This document shows positions 48,870 through 57,486 of a stretch of 64,000 bases of DNA, piece after piece. This DNA comes from Streptomyces sp. DSM 15324. GTDB lineage: Bacteria > Actinomycetota > Actinomycetes > Streptomycetales > Streptomycetaceae. Position 1 is the first letter of the stretch, and each line of letters begins with the position of its first letter. Below the pieces are notes generated by a model. It saw only the letters and a program-made list of their open reading frames with translations. It had not been told where the DNA came from and did no database searches. The stretch covers positions 124,001 through 188,000 of the forward strand of contig NZ_KQ949033.1 of NCBI RefSeq assembly GCF_001514285.1, read 5' to 3'. The translations under genes were made by a program, and so were the position numbers.

Positions 48870-49598
48870 ATGAGCGACAACCAACTGCGGATCGTCTGGG
48901 TCTACCCGGACCTGCTGAGCACCTACGGCGACCAGGGCAACGTCCTGGTCGTGGAGCGCCGCGCCCGCCAGCGCGGCCTCGACGTGGCCCGCCTCGACGT
49001 GCGCAGCGACCAGCCGATCCCCACCTCCGGCGACATCTACCTCATCGGCGGCGGCGAGGACCGGCCCCAGCGGCTCGCGGCGGAGCGGCTGCTGCGCGAC
49101 GGGCACCTGTTCCAGGCGGTGAACAACGGCGCGATCGTGTTCGCGGTCTGCGCCGGGTACCAGATCCTCGGGCACGAGTTCGTCAACGACGTCGGCCAGC
49201 GCCAGCCGGGGCTCGGCCTCCTCGACGTCACCACGGTGCGCGGCGAGGGCGAGCGGTGCGTCGGCGACGTGCTCGCCGACATCGACCCCCGGCTCGGGCT
49301 GCCGGCCCTGACCGGCTTCGAGAACCACCAGGGCGTCACCCACCTCGGCCCGACCGCCCGCCCGTTCGCCCGCGTCCAGCTCGGCAAGGGCAACGGCACC
49401 GGCGACGGGACGGAGGGGGCGTACAACGACACCGTGTTCGGTACGTACATGCACGGACCGGTGCTCGCCCGCAACCCGCTCATCGCGGACCTGCTGCTGA
49501 AGCTGGCGCTCGACGTGAACGCGCTGCCGCCGACCGACGACCGGTGGTACGAGGCGCTGCGCAACGAGCGCATCGCATCGGCGCAGCAGCCCGCGTGA
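48870..49598 (+). CDS. gatD: lipid II isoglutaminyl synthase, GatD glutaminase subunit
   Basis: A 242-residue class I glutamine amidotransferase (CobB/CobQ-like). It supplies ammonia to MurT. The nucleophile is Cys in IVFAVCAGYQILG, GGGEDRPQ is an oxyanion-side motif, GFENHQGVTHLG is conserved in GatD, and FGTYMHGPVLARNP holds the catalytic His. ATG 48870 has GAAGGA upstream. A strong hairpin follows the stop, closing the two-gene operon. Confidence 0.94.
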   Translation: MSDNQLRIVWVYPDLLSTYGDQGNVLVVERRARQRGLDVARLDVRSDQPIPTSGDIYLIGGGEDRPQRLAAERLLRDGHLFQAVNNGAIVFAVCAGYQILGHEFVNDVGQRQPGLGLLDVTTVRGEGERCVGDVLADIDPRLGLPALTGFENHQGVTHLGPTARPFARVQLGKGNGTGDGTEGAYNDTVFGTYMHGPVLARNPLIADLLLKLALDVNALPPTDDRWYEALRNERIASAQQPA

Positions 49599-49621
49599 GG
49601 TGTCCGTTCACCTGCTTTTCG

Positions 49622-49654
49622 GACCACCGTCAGCAGCCCGTCTGACGGTGCGTC
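49622..49654 (+). terminator. hairpin terminator after gatD
   Basis: CACCGTCAG (49625-49633) pairs perfectly with CTGACGGTG (49642-49650); GAC before and GTC after extend the stem past a one-base bulge. The loop is eight bases. It sits 24 bases after the gatD stop. Confidence 0.65.
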
Positions 49655-49787
49655 CGCACAGGTGAGCAGGTACGTCCAGCAGGCGGACGCGTGCTTCGGC
49701 ACCGCCCCTTCCTGCCGCTAGGGTGGCGGGGATCGAGCCGGACGAAGGGGTCCGGATCCGGCCCTCGTGGAGAAGGTTTTTCGGGCT

Positions 49788-50813
49788 ATGCGCATTGGTG
49801 TCCTCACGTCCGGCGGCGACTGCCCCGGCCTGAACGCCGTCATCCGGTCCGTCGTGCACCGCGCCGTCGCCGACCACGGCGACGAGGTCATCGGCTTCCG
49901 GGACGGCTGGAAGGGCCTCCTGGAGTGCGACTACCTCAAGCTCGACCTGGACGCGGTGGCGGGCATCCTGGCCCGCGGCGGCACGATCCTCGGCTCCTCC
50001 CGGGTCCAGCCCTCCCATCTGCGGGACGGCGTGGAGCGGGCGAAGGGCCACGTCCAGGAGCTCGGGCTCGACGCGATCATCCCGATCGGCGGTGAGGGCA
50101 CCCTCAAGGCGGCCCGGCTGATGTCCGACGCCGGACTGCCGGTCGTCGGCGTGCCGAAGACCATCGACAACGACATCGCCGTCACCGACGTCACCTTCGG
50201 CTTCGACACGGCCGTCGGCGTGGCGACCGAGGCGCTCGACCGGCTGAAGACGACCGCCGAGTCCCACCAGCGGGTGCTGGTCGTCGAGGTCATGGGGCGG
50301 CACACCGGCTGGATAGCGCTTCAGTCCGGCATGGCGGCGGGCGCCCACGCCATCGTCGTACCGGAGCGGCCCTTCGACATCGAGGAGCTGGCGCGGCGGG
50401 TCGGCGCCCGGTTCGAGGCGGGGAAGCGGTTCGCGATCGTCGTCGCCGCGGAGGGCGCCAAGCCCCGCGCCGGGACCATGGACTTCGACGAGGGCGGCAA
50501 GGACATCTACGGGCACGAGCGGTTCGCCGGGATCGCCCGTCAGCTCTCCATCGAGCTGGAGGACCGGCTCGGCAAGGAGGCCCGTCCGGTGATCCTCGGA
50601 CATGTGCAGCGCGGTGGTACGCCGACCGCGTACGACCGGGTGCTGGCGACCCGGTTCGGGTGGCACGCGGTGGAGGCGGCGCACCGGGGGGAGTTCGGGA
50701 AGATGACGGCCCTGCGCGGGACGGACATCGTGATGGTGTCGCTGGCGGAGGCCGTGGAGACGCTCAAGACCGTCCCCGCGCAGCGGTACGCCGAGGCGGA
50801 GACGGTGCTCTAG
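49788..50813 (+). CDS. pfkA: 6-phosphofructokinase
   Basis: A 341-residue glycolytic kinase. Visible are TSGGDCPGLNAVIRS at the N-terminus, PIGGEGTLKAA (the Gly after the acidic residue points to ATP rather than pyrophosphate use), PKTIDNDIAVTDVTFGFDT with the catalytic Asp, EVMGRHTGWIAL and GHVQRGGTPTAYDR. The group III GGDCPGLN and TIDNDI pattern matches the Streptomyces enzymes. ATG 49788 has AGAAGG upstream; an in-frame GTG at 49767 is possible. A TAGGGT -10 lies at 49719-49724. A terminator follows five bases after the stop. Confidence 0.94.
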   Translation: MRIGVLTSGGDCPGLNAVIRSVVHRAVADHGDEVIGFRDGWKGLLECDYLKLDLDAVAGILARGGTILGSSRVQPSHLRDGVERAKGHVQELGLDAIIPIGGEGTLKAARLMSDAGLPVVGVPKTIDNDIAVTDVTFGFDTAVGVATEALDRLKTTAESHQRVLVVEVMGRHTGWIALQSGMAAGAHAIVVPERPFDIEELARRVGARFEAGKRFAIVVAAEGAKPRAGTMDFDEGGKDIYGHERFAGIARQLSIELEDRLGKEARPVILGHVQRGGTPTAYDRVLATRFGWHAVEAAHRGEFGKMTALRGTDIVMVSLAEAVETLKTVPAQRYAEAETVL

Positions 50814-50817
50814 CCTT

Positions 50818-50849
50818 CCGCCCCCGGTGACAGTGATCGCCGGGGGCGG
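50818..50849 (+). terminator. hairpin terminator after pfkA
   Basis: CCGCCCCCGG (50818-50827) and CCGGGGGCGG (50840-50849) form a perfect 10-base stem with a 12-base loop, followed by TTCT. It begins five bases after the pfkA stop. Confidence 0.75.
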
Positions 50850-50907
50850 TTCTAGTCTTGGGGCGGCAGGAAACGTACAACCCCCCACGAATCAGGAGCC
50901 GCCCACC

Positions 50908-51858
50908 ATGGATCACAGCGGGCACGGCATGCATACGGATCTACTGCCGTTCACGCTGGGGCGGGGGCTTCAGTGGTCGGCGGACCCCTTCTTCCTGGTG
51001 GCCTGTCTGGCCGGGCTGGGGCTGTACGGGTGGGGTGTGGTGCGGCTGCGGCGGCGGGGGGACGCCTGGTCGGCCGGGCGGACCGTGTCGTTCGTCGTCG
51101 GCGTCCTCACGATCATGCTGGTGATGTGCACCCGGCTGAACGACTACGGGATGGTCATGTTCAGCGTGCACATGGTGCAGCACATGGTCATCAGCATGCT
51201 GTCGCCGATCCTGATCCTGCTGGGGGCGCCGATGACGCTGGCGCTGCGGGCGCTGCCGGCGGCCGGCGGGGGGCGCAAGGGGCCGCGGGAGCTGCTGCTG
51301 ATGCTGCTGCACAGCCGGTACATGCGGATCATCACGCATCCGGCGTTCACCATCCCGCTGTTCATCGCCTCGCTGTACGCGCTGTACTTCAGCCCCCTCT
51401 TCGACTTCCTGATGGGCTCGAAGGTCGGGCACATCGCGATGATGGTGCACTTCCTCGCGGTGGGCGTGGTGTTCTTCTGGCCGATCATCGGGGTGGACCC
51501 GGGGCCGCACCGCCCCGGGCATCTGATGCGGATGCTGGAGCTGTTCGCCGGGATGCCGTTCCACGCGTTCTTCGGGATCGCTCTGATGATGGCGTCCGAG
51601 CCGATGGTCGACACGTTCCGCGAGACGCCCGCCTCGCTCGGCATCGACGCGCTGTCCGACCAGAGCGCCGCGGGCGGCATCGCGTGGGCGTTCAGTGAGA
51701 TCCCGTCCGTGCTGGTGCTGATCGCGCTGCTGTTCCAGTGGTACGGCTCCGAGCAGCGGCAGGCCAAGCGCAAGGACCGCGCCGCCGACCGGGACGGCGA
51801 CAAGGAGCTGGAGGCGTACAACGCCTATCTCGCCTCGCTGAACACCCGGGGACGCTGA
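50908..51858 (+). CDS. cytochrome c oxidase assembly (CtaG-like) membrane protein
   Basis: A 316-residue membrane protein with about seven helices, starting MDHSGHGMHTD, a His/Met-rich copper-binding-like leader. HMVQHMVISMLSPILILLGA and FWPIIGVDPGPHRPGHLMRM are hallmarks of the caa3-oxidase CtaG family, thought to help deliver copper to the oxidase. CAGGAG is 10 bases upstream of ATG 50908, and a TAGTCT -10 lies at 50853-50858. The C-terminal 40 residues are charged and cytoplasmic. A short membrane protein follows after 81 bases. Confidence 0.87.
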   Translation: MDHSGHGMHTDLLPFTLGRGLQWSADPFFLVACLAGLGLYGWGVVRLRRRGDAWSAGRTVSFVVGVLTIMLVMCTRLNDYGMVMFSVHMVQHMVISMLSPILILLGAPMTLALRALPAAGGGRKGPRELLLMLLHSRYMRIITHPAFTIPLFIASLYALYFSPLFDFLMGSKVGHIAMMVHFLAVGVVFFWPIIGVDPGPHRPGHLMRMLELFAGMPFHAFFGIALMMASEPMVDTFRETPASLGIDALSDQSAAGGIAWAFSEIPSVLVLIALLFQWYGSEQRQAKRKDRAADRDGDKELEAYNAYLASLNTRGR

Positions 51859-51939
51859 GGGGGACGCGGTCCGCGGTGCGGCGGGGCACCATGGAGGGGG
51901 ACGCGCCCGGTGGCGGGCGGCCCTGAGGAGGGTGTCGCG

Positions 51940-52110
51940 ATGGCAGGTTCCACGGACAGTTCCACGAGGACGATGGGGGTGCTCACCGTCGGCGCGCTGG
52001 TCGCGGTGACCGCCTACACGGTGGCGCTCGGCAGCAACGGCTGGCTGTGGTTCGGCTGGGTCGTGCTCGGTCTGATCACGCTGGCGATGATCGTGCTGAA
52101 GACCGGCTGA
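51940..52110 (+). CDS. small two-helix membrane protein
   Basis: A 56-residue protein with a polar MAGSTDSSTR leader and two hydrophobic helices (about 12-29 and 34-53). GAGGAGG nine bases upstream of ATG 51940 is a strong ribosome site and argues that it is translated. No family is recognised. Probably in the same transcript as the CtaG-like gene, and it ends back to back with a minus-strand histidine kinase gene with no gap. Confidence 0.65.
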   Translation: MAGSTDSSTRTMGVLTVGALVAVTAYTVALGSNGWLWFGWVVLGLITLAMIVLKTG

Positions 52111-53316
52111 TCAGCCCGGCCCGAGACGGGCCGCCGAGTGGACGCCCGGCTGGTACTTCGGCAGCCGGGCGGTGATCTTCATGCCCGCCCCGACGGCCGT
52201 CTCGATGACGAGGCCGTAGTCGTCGCCGTACACCTGGCGCAGCCGGTCGTCCACGTTGGACAGGCCGATGCCGCCGGAGGGGCTGACCTCGCCGGCCAGG
52301 ATGCGGCGCAGCAGGACCGGGTCCATGCCGGCGCCGTCGTCCTCGATCACGACCAGGGCCTCGGCTCCGGCGTCCTGGGCGGTGATCTGGATGTGGCACT
52401 TGTCCGTCTTGCCCTCCAGGCCGTGCTTGACGGCGTTCTCCACCAGCGGCTGGAGACAGAGGAAGGGCAGGGCGACGGGGAGGACCTCCGGGGCGATCTG
52501 GAGGGTGACGGCGAGGCGGTCGCCGAAGCGCGCGCGGACCAGGGCGAGGTAGTGGTCGATGGCGTGGAGCTCGTCGGCGAGGGTGGTGAAGTCGCCGTGC
52601 CGGCGGAACGAGTAGCGGGTGAAGTCGGCGAACTCCAGGAGCAGCTCGCGGGCGCGTTCGGGGTCGGTGCGGACGAAGGACGCGATCACGGCGAGCGAGT
52701 TGAAGACGAAGTGCGGGGAGATCTGCGCGCGCAGGGCCTTGATCTCCGCCTCGATGAGCTTCGTACGGGACTGGTCGAGATCGGCGAGTTCCAGCTGGAC
52801 ACTGACCCAGCGGGCCACCTCGCCCGCGGCGCGGACCAGGACCGCCGACTCGCGGGGCGCGCAGGTGACGAGGGCGCCGTGCACACGGTCGTCGACGGTG
52901 AGGGGGGCGACCACGGCCCAGCGGACCGGGCAGTCGGCGTGGTCGCAGGTGAGCCGGAAGGCCTCGCCGCGGCCGCTGTCCAGGGGGGCGGCGAGGCGTT
53001 CCATGATCTCGGTGCGGTGGTGGGCGCCCACGCCGTCCCAGGCGAGGACCCGCTCGCGGTCGGTGAGGCAGAGGGCGTCCGTGCCGAGCAGGGTGCGCAG
53101 TCTGCGGGCGGACTTGCGGGCCGTCTCCTCGGTCAGCCCCGCCCGGAGCGGGGGTGCGGCGAGCGAGGCGGTGTGCAGGGTCTGGAAGGTGGCGTGCTCG
53201 ACGGGCGTGCCGAGGCCGGCCTGACGGTCGGGACGCGCGGTACGACGCCCCAGCCAGAAGCCGAGCGCGAGGAAGGGGAGGATGGCGATGAACACCCCGG
53301 CCAGAAACCCACTCAC
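52111..53316 (-). CDS. LytS-type sensor histidine kinase
   Basis: A 401-residue kinase. One N-terminal membrane segment (about 3-22), a GAF-like region (about 45-175) containing CLTDRERVLAWDG and CDHADCPVRWAVVAPL, then the His_kinase family core with His202 in ISPHFVFNSLAVIASFV, LQPLVENAVKHGL, and a HATPase end with GGIGLSNVDDRLRQVYGDDY. The GTG start overlaps the stop of the permease gene (GTGA). As the last gene of an operon with a LytTR regulator and acetate-type permease, it probably senses a carboxylate or its uptake. Confidence 0.9.
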   Translation of the reverse strand: MSGFLAGVFIAILPFLALGFWLGRRTARPDRQAGLGTPVEHATFQTLHTASLAAPPLRAGLTEETARKSARRLRTLLGTDALCLTDRERVLAWDGVGAHHRTEIMERLAAPLDSGRGEAFRLTCDHADCPVRWAVVAPLTVDDRVHGALVTCAPRESAVLVRAAGEVARWVSVQLELADLDQSRTKLIEAEIKALRAQISPHFVFNSLAVIASFVRTDPERARELLLEFADFTRYSFRRHGDFTTLADELHAIDHYLALVRARFGDRLAVTLQIAPEVLPVALPFLCLQPLVENAVKHGLEGKTDKCHIQITAQDAGAEALVVIEDDGAGMDPVLLRRILAGEVSPSGGIGLSNVDDRLRQVYGDDYGLVIETAVGAGMKITARLPKYQPGVHSAARLGPG

Positions 53317-55772
53317 GCGGTGCCCTCGGGCACGACGGACTCCGCGGGGGCGGTCCGCTCGGCGGGGGCCGTGCGCTCGTGGGGGGCGGTGCGCTCGTCG
53401 GGCGCGGTCCCCTCGGCGGGGGCCGTGCGCTCCGCGAAGGCCGTGCGCTCGTCGGCGGCCGTGCGCTCCGCGAAGGCCGTGCGCTCGTCGAGGGCCGTCT
53501 GCTGCGCGGCGGCCGTGCGCTCCGCGAAGGCGGTCCGCTCGTCGGGGGCGGCCCGCTCGGCGGGGGCCGTGCGCTCCGCGAAGGCCGTGGGCTCGTCGGG
53601 GGCCGTGCGCTGCGCTGCGGCCATGCGCTCCGCAGGCGCGGTCCGCGCGTCGCGCGCAGTCCGCTCCCCGGGGGCCGTCCGCTCGTCGCGCGCAGTCCGC
53701 CCCGTGGGCGCCGTCCGTCCCGGCATAGAGGTCCTGCGCTCCACCTCGGGGGCCGTCCGCTCCCCGGGCGTCGTCCGCTCGTCCCACGCAGTCCGCCCCG
53801 TGGGCGCCGTCCGCCCCTGTATGGGGGGCCTGCGCTCAACGACGGGGGCCGTCCGCCCCGTGGGCGCCTTGTGCTCCTGCGGGAGCCTGCGTTGTTCGGG
53901 CATCCGGTGCTCCTCCGACGTTCCCTGCTCGTCTCCGGTGCCCGGATCCTGCGGCACCCGGCGCTCCGCCGACGCGGGGGCGAGGGGCTGGGCGGTATCG
54001 GCATCGGCTTCGAGCCGCTCCGCCGGGACCCACCGCTCCTCCCCGCTCCCCGGTTCCGCTCTCCCGCGTTCCTCCGAGCCGAGTTCCTCCGGGAGGTGGA
54101 AGCGGGCCAGGATCGCTGCCGTGCCAGGGGGGACGCGGGTCGGGGTGGTCAGGGAGACCAGGATCATCGTGAGGAAGCCCAGCGGCACCGACCACAGCGC
54201 CGGCCAGGCGAGGAGCGCGTGCAGCCCGCCGGTGGCCGGCAGGCCGGCCATGGTGACGGCGACCGCGAGGAACGCCGATCCGCCGCCGACGACCATCCCG
54301 GCGACCGCCCCGGGCGGGGTCAGCCGGCGCCACCAGATGCCGAGGACGAGCAGGGGGCAGAAGGAGGACGCCGACACCGCGAACGCGAGACCCACCGCGT
54401 CGGCCACCGGCAGCCCGCCCACCAGCAGGCTCGCGGCGAGCGGTACGGCCATGGCGAGCGCGGTGCCGAGCCGGAAGTGCCGTACCCCGCGGGTCGGCAG
54501 CACGTCCTGGGTGAGGACGCCCGCGACCGCCATGGTGAGCCCGGACGCCGTGGAGAGGAACGCGGCGAAGGCGCCCCCGGCGACCAGCGCGCCGAGCAGG
54601 TCGCCGCCGACGCCGCCGATCATCCGGTCCGGCAGCAGTAGGACGGCCGCGTCGGCGTCGCCGGTGAGGGCCAGCTCGGGGGTGTACAGGCGGGCGAGGG
54701 CGCCGTACAGGGGCGGAAGCAGGTAGAAGACGCCGATCAGGGCGAGGACGGCGACCGTGGTGCGGCGGGCGGCGACCCCGTGCGGGCTGGTGTAGAAGCG
54801 GACGACGACGTGCGGCAGGCCCATCGTGCCGAGGAAGGTGGCGAGGATCAGGCCGTACGTGGCGTACAGCGGACGTTCCTGGCGGCCCGCGGCGAGGGAG
54901 GTGGACATGCCGCCGGTGCTGCCGCGCTCGGCGGTGGGGACGGGGCTGCCCTCGGCGAAGGTGAGGCGGGTGCCCCGTTCGATGCGGTGGGTGCCGGCGG
55001 CCAGGCGCAGCGCGGTGTTCTCGTGCCGGCGGCCGTCGACCGTGCCGTCGGCCGTCACGGTCAGCGGACGGTCGAGCCGCAGGTCGAGGGTGTCGTCGAC
55101 GCGGACGGTGCGCTGCTCCCGGAAGGCGGCGGGTTCCGCGAAGGCGTGCCGGGCCGTGCCGTCGCCCTGCCAGGCGAGCACCAGGAAGAGGGCGGGGACG
55201 AGCAGGGCGGTGAGCTTGAGCCAGTACTGGAAGGCCTGCACGAAGGTGATGCTGCGCATCCCGCCCGCGGCGACGGTCGCGGCGACGACGACCGCGACGA
55301 TCAGTCCGCCGAGGGAGTCCGGCGCACCGGTGAGGACCGTCAGTGTCAGGCCGGCCCCCTGGAGCTGCGGCAGCAGGTACAGCCAGCCGACGCCGACGAC
55401 GAGCGTGCCCGCGACCCGGCGGACGGTGGGGGAGGCGAGCCGGGCCTCGGCGAAGTCGGGCAGCGTGTAGGCGCCGGAGCGGCGCAGCGGGGCGGCGACG
55501 AACAGCAGCAGGACGAGGTAGCCGGCGGTGTAGCCGACGGGGTACCAGAGCATGTCGGGGCCCTGGACCAGGACCAGGCCCGCGATGCCGAGGAAGGAGG
55601 CGGCGGAGAGGTACTCGCCGCTGATGGCGGCCGCGTTGAGGCGGGGGCCGACGGTGCGCGAGGCGACGTAGAAGTCCGAGGTGGTGCGGGAGATCCTGAG
55701 TCCGAAGGCGCCGACCAGGACGGTCGCGACCACCACCAGGGCGACGGCGGGCACGGCGTACGCCGAGTTCAT
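53313..55772 (-). CDS. SSS-family cation/acetate symporter with a long repetitive C-terminal tail
   Basis: An 819-residue protein. Residues 1 to about 560 are a sodium/solute symporter of the ActP/MctC type: about 13 helices, SDFYVASRTVGPRLNAAAISG, GEYLSAASFLGIAGL, SGLTMAVAGVLTQDVLP, and a soluble loop of about 90 residues (about 220-300). Relatives end soon after RFHLPE. Here about 250 further residues follow: first acidic and Pro-rich, then from about 645 onward hexapeptides of consensus E-R-T-A-x-x (ERTAPA, ERTAFA, ERTAAD). At DNA level these are 18-base units. The tail is in frame and ends four bases into the kinase gene, so it is translated. Its function is unknown. Confidence 0.88.
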   Translation of the reverse strand: MNSAYAVPAVALVVVATVLVGAFGLRISRTTSDFYVASRTVGPRLNAAAISGEYLSAASFLGIAGLVLVQGPDMLWYPVGYTAGYLVLLLFVAAPLRRSGAYTLPDFAEARLASPTVRRVAGTLVVGVGWLYLLPQLQGAGLTLTVLTGAPDSLGGLIVAVVVAATVAAGGMRSITFVQAFQYWLKLTALLVPALFLVLAWQGDGTARHAFAEPAAFREQRTVRVDDTLDLRLDRPLTVTADGTVDGRRHENTALRLAAGTHRIERGTRLTFAEGSPVPTAERGSTGGMSTSLAAGRQERPLYATYGLILATFLGTMGLPHVVVRFYTSPHGVAARRTTVAVLALIGVFYLLPPLYGALARLYTPELALTGDADAAVLLLPDRMIGGVGGDLLGALVAGGAFAAFLSTASGLTMAVAGVLTQDVLPTRGVRHFRLGTALAMAVPLAASLLVGGLPVADAVGLAFAVSASSFCPLLVLGIWWRRLTPPGAVAGMVVGGGSAFLAVAVTMAGLPATGGLHALLAWPALWSVPLGFLTMILVSLTTPTRVPPGTAAILARFHLPEELGSEERGRAEPGSGEERWVPAERLEADADTAQPLAPASAERRVPQDPGTGDEQGTSEEHRMPEQRRLPQEHKAPTGRTAPVVERRPPIQGRTAPTGRTAWDERTTPGERTAPEVERRTSMPGRTAPTGRTARDERTAPGERTARDARTAPAERMAAAQRTAPDEPTAFAERTAPAERAAPDERTAFAERTAAAQQTALDERTAFAERTAADERTAFAERTAPAEGTAPDERTAPHERTAPAERTAPAESVVPEGTA
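53322..53840 (-). repeat. 18-bp coding repeats encoding the ERTAxx tail
   Basis: On the minus strand about 25-30 degenerate copies of an 18-base unit specify E/G-R-T-A plus two variable residues (PA, FA, AD, PD). Neighbouring units pair into a 36-base higher-order repeat (ERTAFA next to ERTAPA or ERTAAD). The repeats keep all six frames nearly free of stops, so long antisense readings here are artefacts. Confidence 0.8.
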
Positions 55773-55783
55773 CGGTGCGGCCC

Positions 55784-56149
55784 CTACCGGTCTTCGACCA
55801 GCCGGACGAAGTCCCGTTCGTTGCGTTCGGCGCGGCGGACGTACCAGCGGGCCAGCAGCACGAGCGGGAGGTAGAGGCAGAAGCCGAGGACCGCCCAGGC
55901 GAGGCGGTGGGCGTCGGGCATCGCCGCGAAGAGCAGCGGCAGCGGGCCGACGAGGAGGGCGAGGACGGCGAACACCACGAGGGCGGCGCGCAGTTGGGAG
56001 CGCATGAGGGAGCGGACGTAGGTGTGGCCGAGGGTGGTCTGCTCGTCGATCTCGGTACGGGGGCGGTAGTAGCCCGAGGCGCGGCCGGTGCGGCGGGGCG
56101 GGCCGCTGACGACGACGCGCCGCTCGGCGGGGTCCTGCGGCATGGTCAC
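55784..56149 (-). CDS. DUF485 membrane protein, partner of the acetate permease
   Basis: A 121-residue protein with a polar N-terminus (about 1-45) and two membrane helices (about 52-72 and 80-100), followed by LARWYVRRAERNERDFVRLV. DUF485 proteins (YjcH in E. coli) are encoded directly before ActP-type symporters and are thought to assist them. GTG 56149 overlaps the stop of the response regulator as GTGA and is preferred to ATG 56143. Eleven bases separate it from the permease start. Confidence 0.83.
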   Translation of the reverse strand: MTMPQDPAERRVVVSGPPRRTGRASGYYRPRTEIDEQTTLGHTYVRSLMRSQLRAALVVFAVLALLVGPLPLLFAAMPDAHRLAWAVLGFCLYLPLVLLARWYVRRAERNERDFVRLVEDR

Positions 56150-56895
56150 GGCCTCCTCATCAGCAGGTCCCGCAGTTCGCGGGCGTGGCGGCGGCTGACC
56201 TGGAGTTCCTCGCTGCCGACCAGGACGCTGACCGAGCCGGCGTCCAGGCGGAGTTCGCCTATGTGGCGCAGGGCGACGAGGTGGCGGCGGTGGATGCGGA
56301 CGAATCCGCGGGCGCGCCAGCGTTCCTCCAGGGTGGACAGGGGGATGCGGACGAGGTGGTTGCCGCGGTCGGTGTGCAGCCGGGCGTAGTCGCCGTGGGC
56401 CTCGGCATGGGTGATGTCGTCCACGGCGACGAACCGGGTCACCCCGCCGAGCTCGACGGGTATGTGGTCGGGGTCGGGCTCGTGGACGGGGATGCGGGGC
56501 GCGGTGCCGCGCAGTTCCGCGGCCCGGCGTACGGCCTCGGCGAGGCGTTCCTTGCGGACGGGCTTGAGGACGTAGTCGACGGCCTTGAGGTCGAAGGCCT
56601 GGACGGCGAAGTCCTCGTGGGCGGTGACGAACACGACCAGCGGCGGGCGGGCGAAGCCGGTCAGGAGCCGGGCCAGGTCGAGGCCGTCGAGGCCGGGCAT
56701 CTGGATGTCGAGGAAGACGACGTCGATGGCCTCGGGGCCGTGCGGTCCGGACTCCAGGGCACGGTTGATGCGGCGGAGCGCCTCGGTCGCGTCGCCGGCG
56801 CCCTCCACGCTGCCGATGCGGGGATCGGCGTTGAGCAGGTACAGCAGTTCCTCGAGCGAGGGGCGTTCGTCGTCGACGGCGAGGGCGCGCAGCAT
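56146..56895 (-). CDS. LytTR-family response regulator
   Basis: A 249-residue regulator. The receiver domain (about 1-125) has the acidic AVDDERP, phosphoacceptor Asp63 in VVFLDIQMPGLDGLDL, FVTAHEDFAVQAFD and Lys in DYVLKPVRKE. The LytTR DNA-binding domain (about 150-249) has DDITHAEAHGDYARLHT, FVRIHRRHLVALRHIGEL and a conserved RRH. It is the first gene of the operon with the DUF485 protein, permease and kinase, so it probably activates this operon or other carboxylate-uptake genes. Confidence 0.92.
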   Translation of the reverse strand: MLRALAVDDERPSLEELLYLLNADPRIGSVEGAGDATEALRRINRALESGPHGPEAIDVVFLDIQMPGLDGLDLARLLTGFARPPLVVFVTAHEDFAVQAFDLKAVDYVLKPVRKERLAEAVRRAAELRGTAPRIPVHEPDPDHIPVELGGVTRFVAVDDITHAEAHGDYARLHTDRGNHLVRIPLSTLEERWRARGFVRIHRRHLVALRHIGELRLDAGSVSVLVGSEELQVSRRHARELRDLLMRRP

Positions 56896-56961
56896 GAACG
56901 TGGAGTGTAGGGGCGATCGGCACGGCTGGACATGTGCCGGGGTGTGGACGTTTCCGCTGGA

Positions 56962-56967
56962 TACAGT
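56962..56967 (+). promoter_or_regulatory. -10 element of a leaderless promoter (Lrp gene)
   Basis: TACAGT, then six bases, then ATG 56974; there is no ribosome site. The same spacing as at other leaderless genes in the window. Confidence 0.5.
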
Positions 56968-56973
56968 GCCCGC

Positions 56974-57486
56974 ATGAACAGCGGCACTGCCCCTTTCGAC
57001 GATCTCGACCGGAAGATCGTCACCGCTCTGATGGCGAACGCCCGGACGAGTTTCGCGGAGATCGGCTCGGCGGTCGGCCTGTCGGCTACGGCCGTGAAAC
57101 GCCGGGTGGACCGGTTGCGGGACACCGGGGTGATCACAGGGTTCACGGCCACGGTGAAGCCGGCGGCGCTCGGCTGGCGCACGGAGGCGTACGTGGAGGT
57201 GTACTGCGAGGGCGCGGCCCCACCGCGGCGGCTCGCGGAGGTGGTGCGCAACCATCCGGAGATCACGGCGGCGATGACGGTGACGGGCGGGGCGGACGCC
57301 CTGCTGCACGTGCGGGCGCGGGACGTGGAGCACTTCGAGGAGGTGCTGGAGCGGATCCGGGTGGAGCCGTTCATCCGCAAGACGATCAGCGTGATGGTGC
57401 TGTCGCACCTGCTGCCGGACAGTCCGGAGGCGGGAGCCACCCAGGTGGCCCCGGACGACGCAGGGAACGTGCGCGGACCGGCCTGA
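56974..57486 (+). CDS. Lrp/AsnC-family regulator of arginine/ornithine genes
   Basis: A 170-residue regulator. The N-terminal HTH (about 8-60) has LDRKIVTALMANARTSFAEI and LSATAVKRRVDRLRDTGVI. The C-terminal RAM domain (about 75-150) has AYVEVYCEGAAPPRRL and a late FIRKTISVMVLSHLL. It is followed, after a 75-base region full of operator-like repeats, by ddaH and rocD, so it probably regulates them in response to arginine or ornithine. A divergent LytTR operon starts 78 bases away. Confidence 0.92.
   Translation: MNSGTAPFDDLDRKIVTALMANARTSFAEIGSAVGLSATAVKRRVDRLRDTGVITGFTATVKPAALGWRTEAYVEVYCEGAAPPRRLAEVVRNHPEITAAMTVTGGADALLHVRARDVEHFEEVLERIRVEPFIRKTISVMVLSHLLPDSPEAGATQVAPDDAGNVRGPA

Noticed and set aside
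52138..54726. Very long plus-strand reading (over 800 codons) opposite the kinase and permease
   Set aside because: It arises because the 18-bp repeats and GC-rich codons remove stops from all frames; the minus-strand genes have clear domains and this frame has none.
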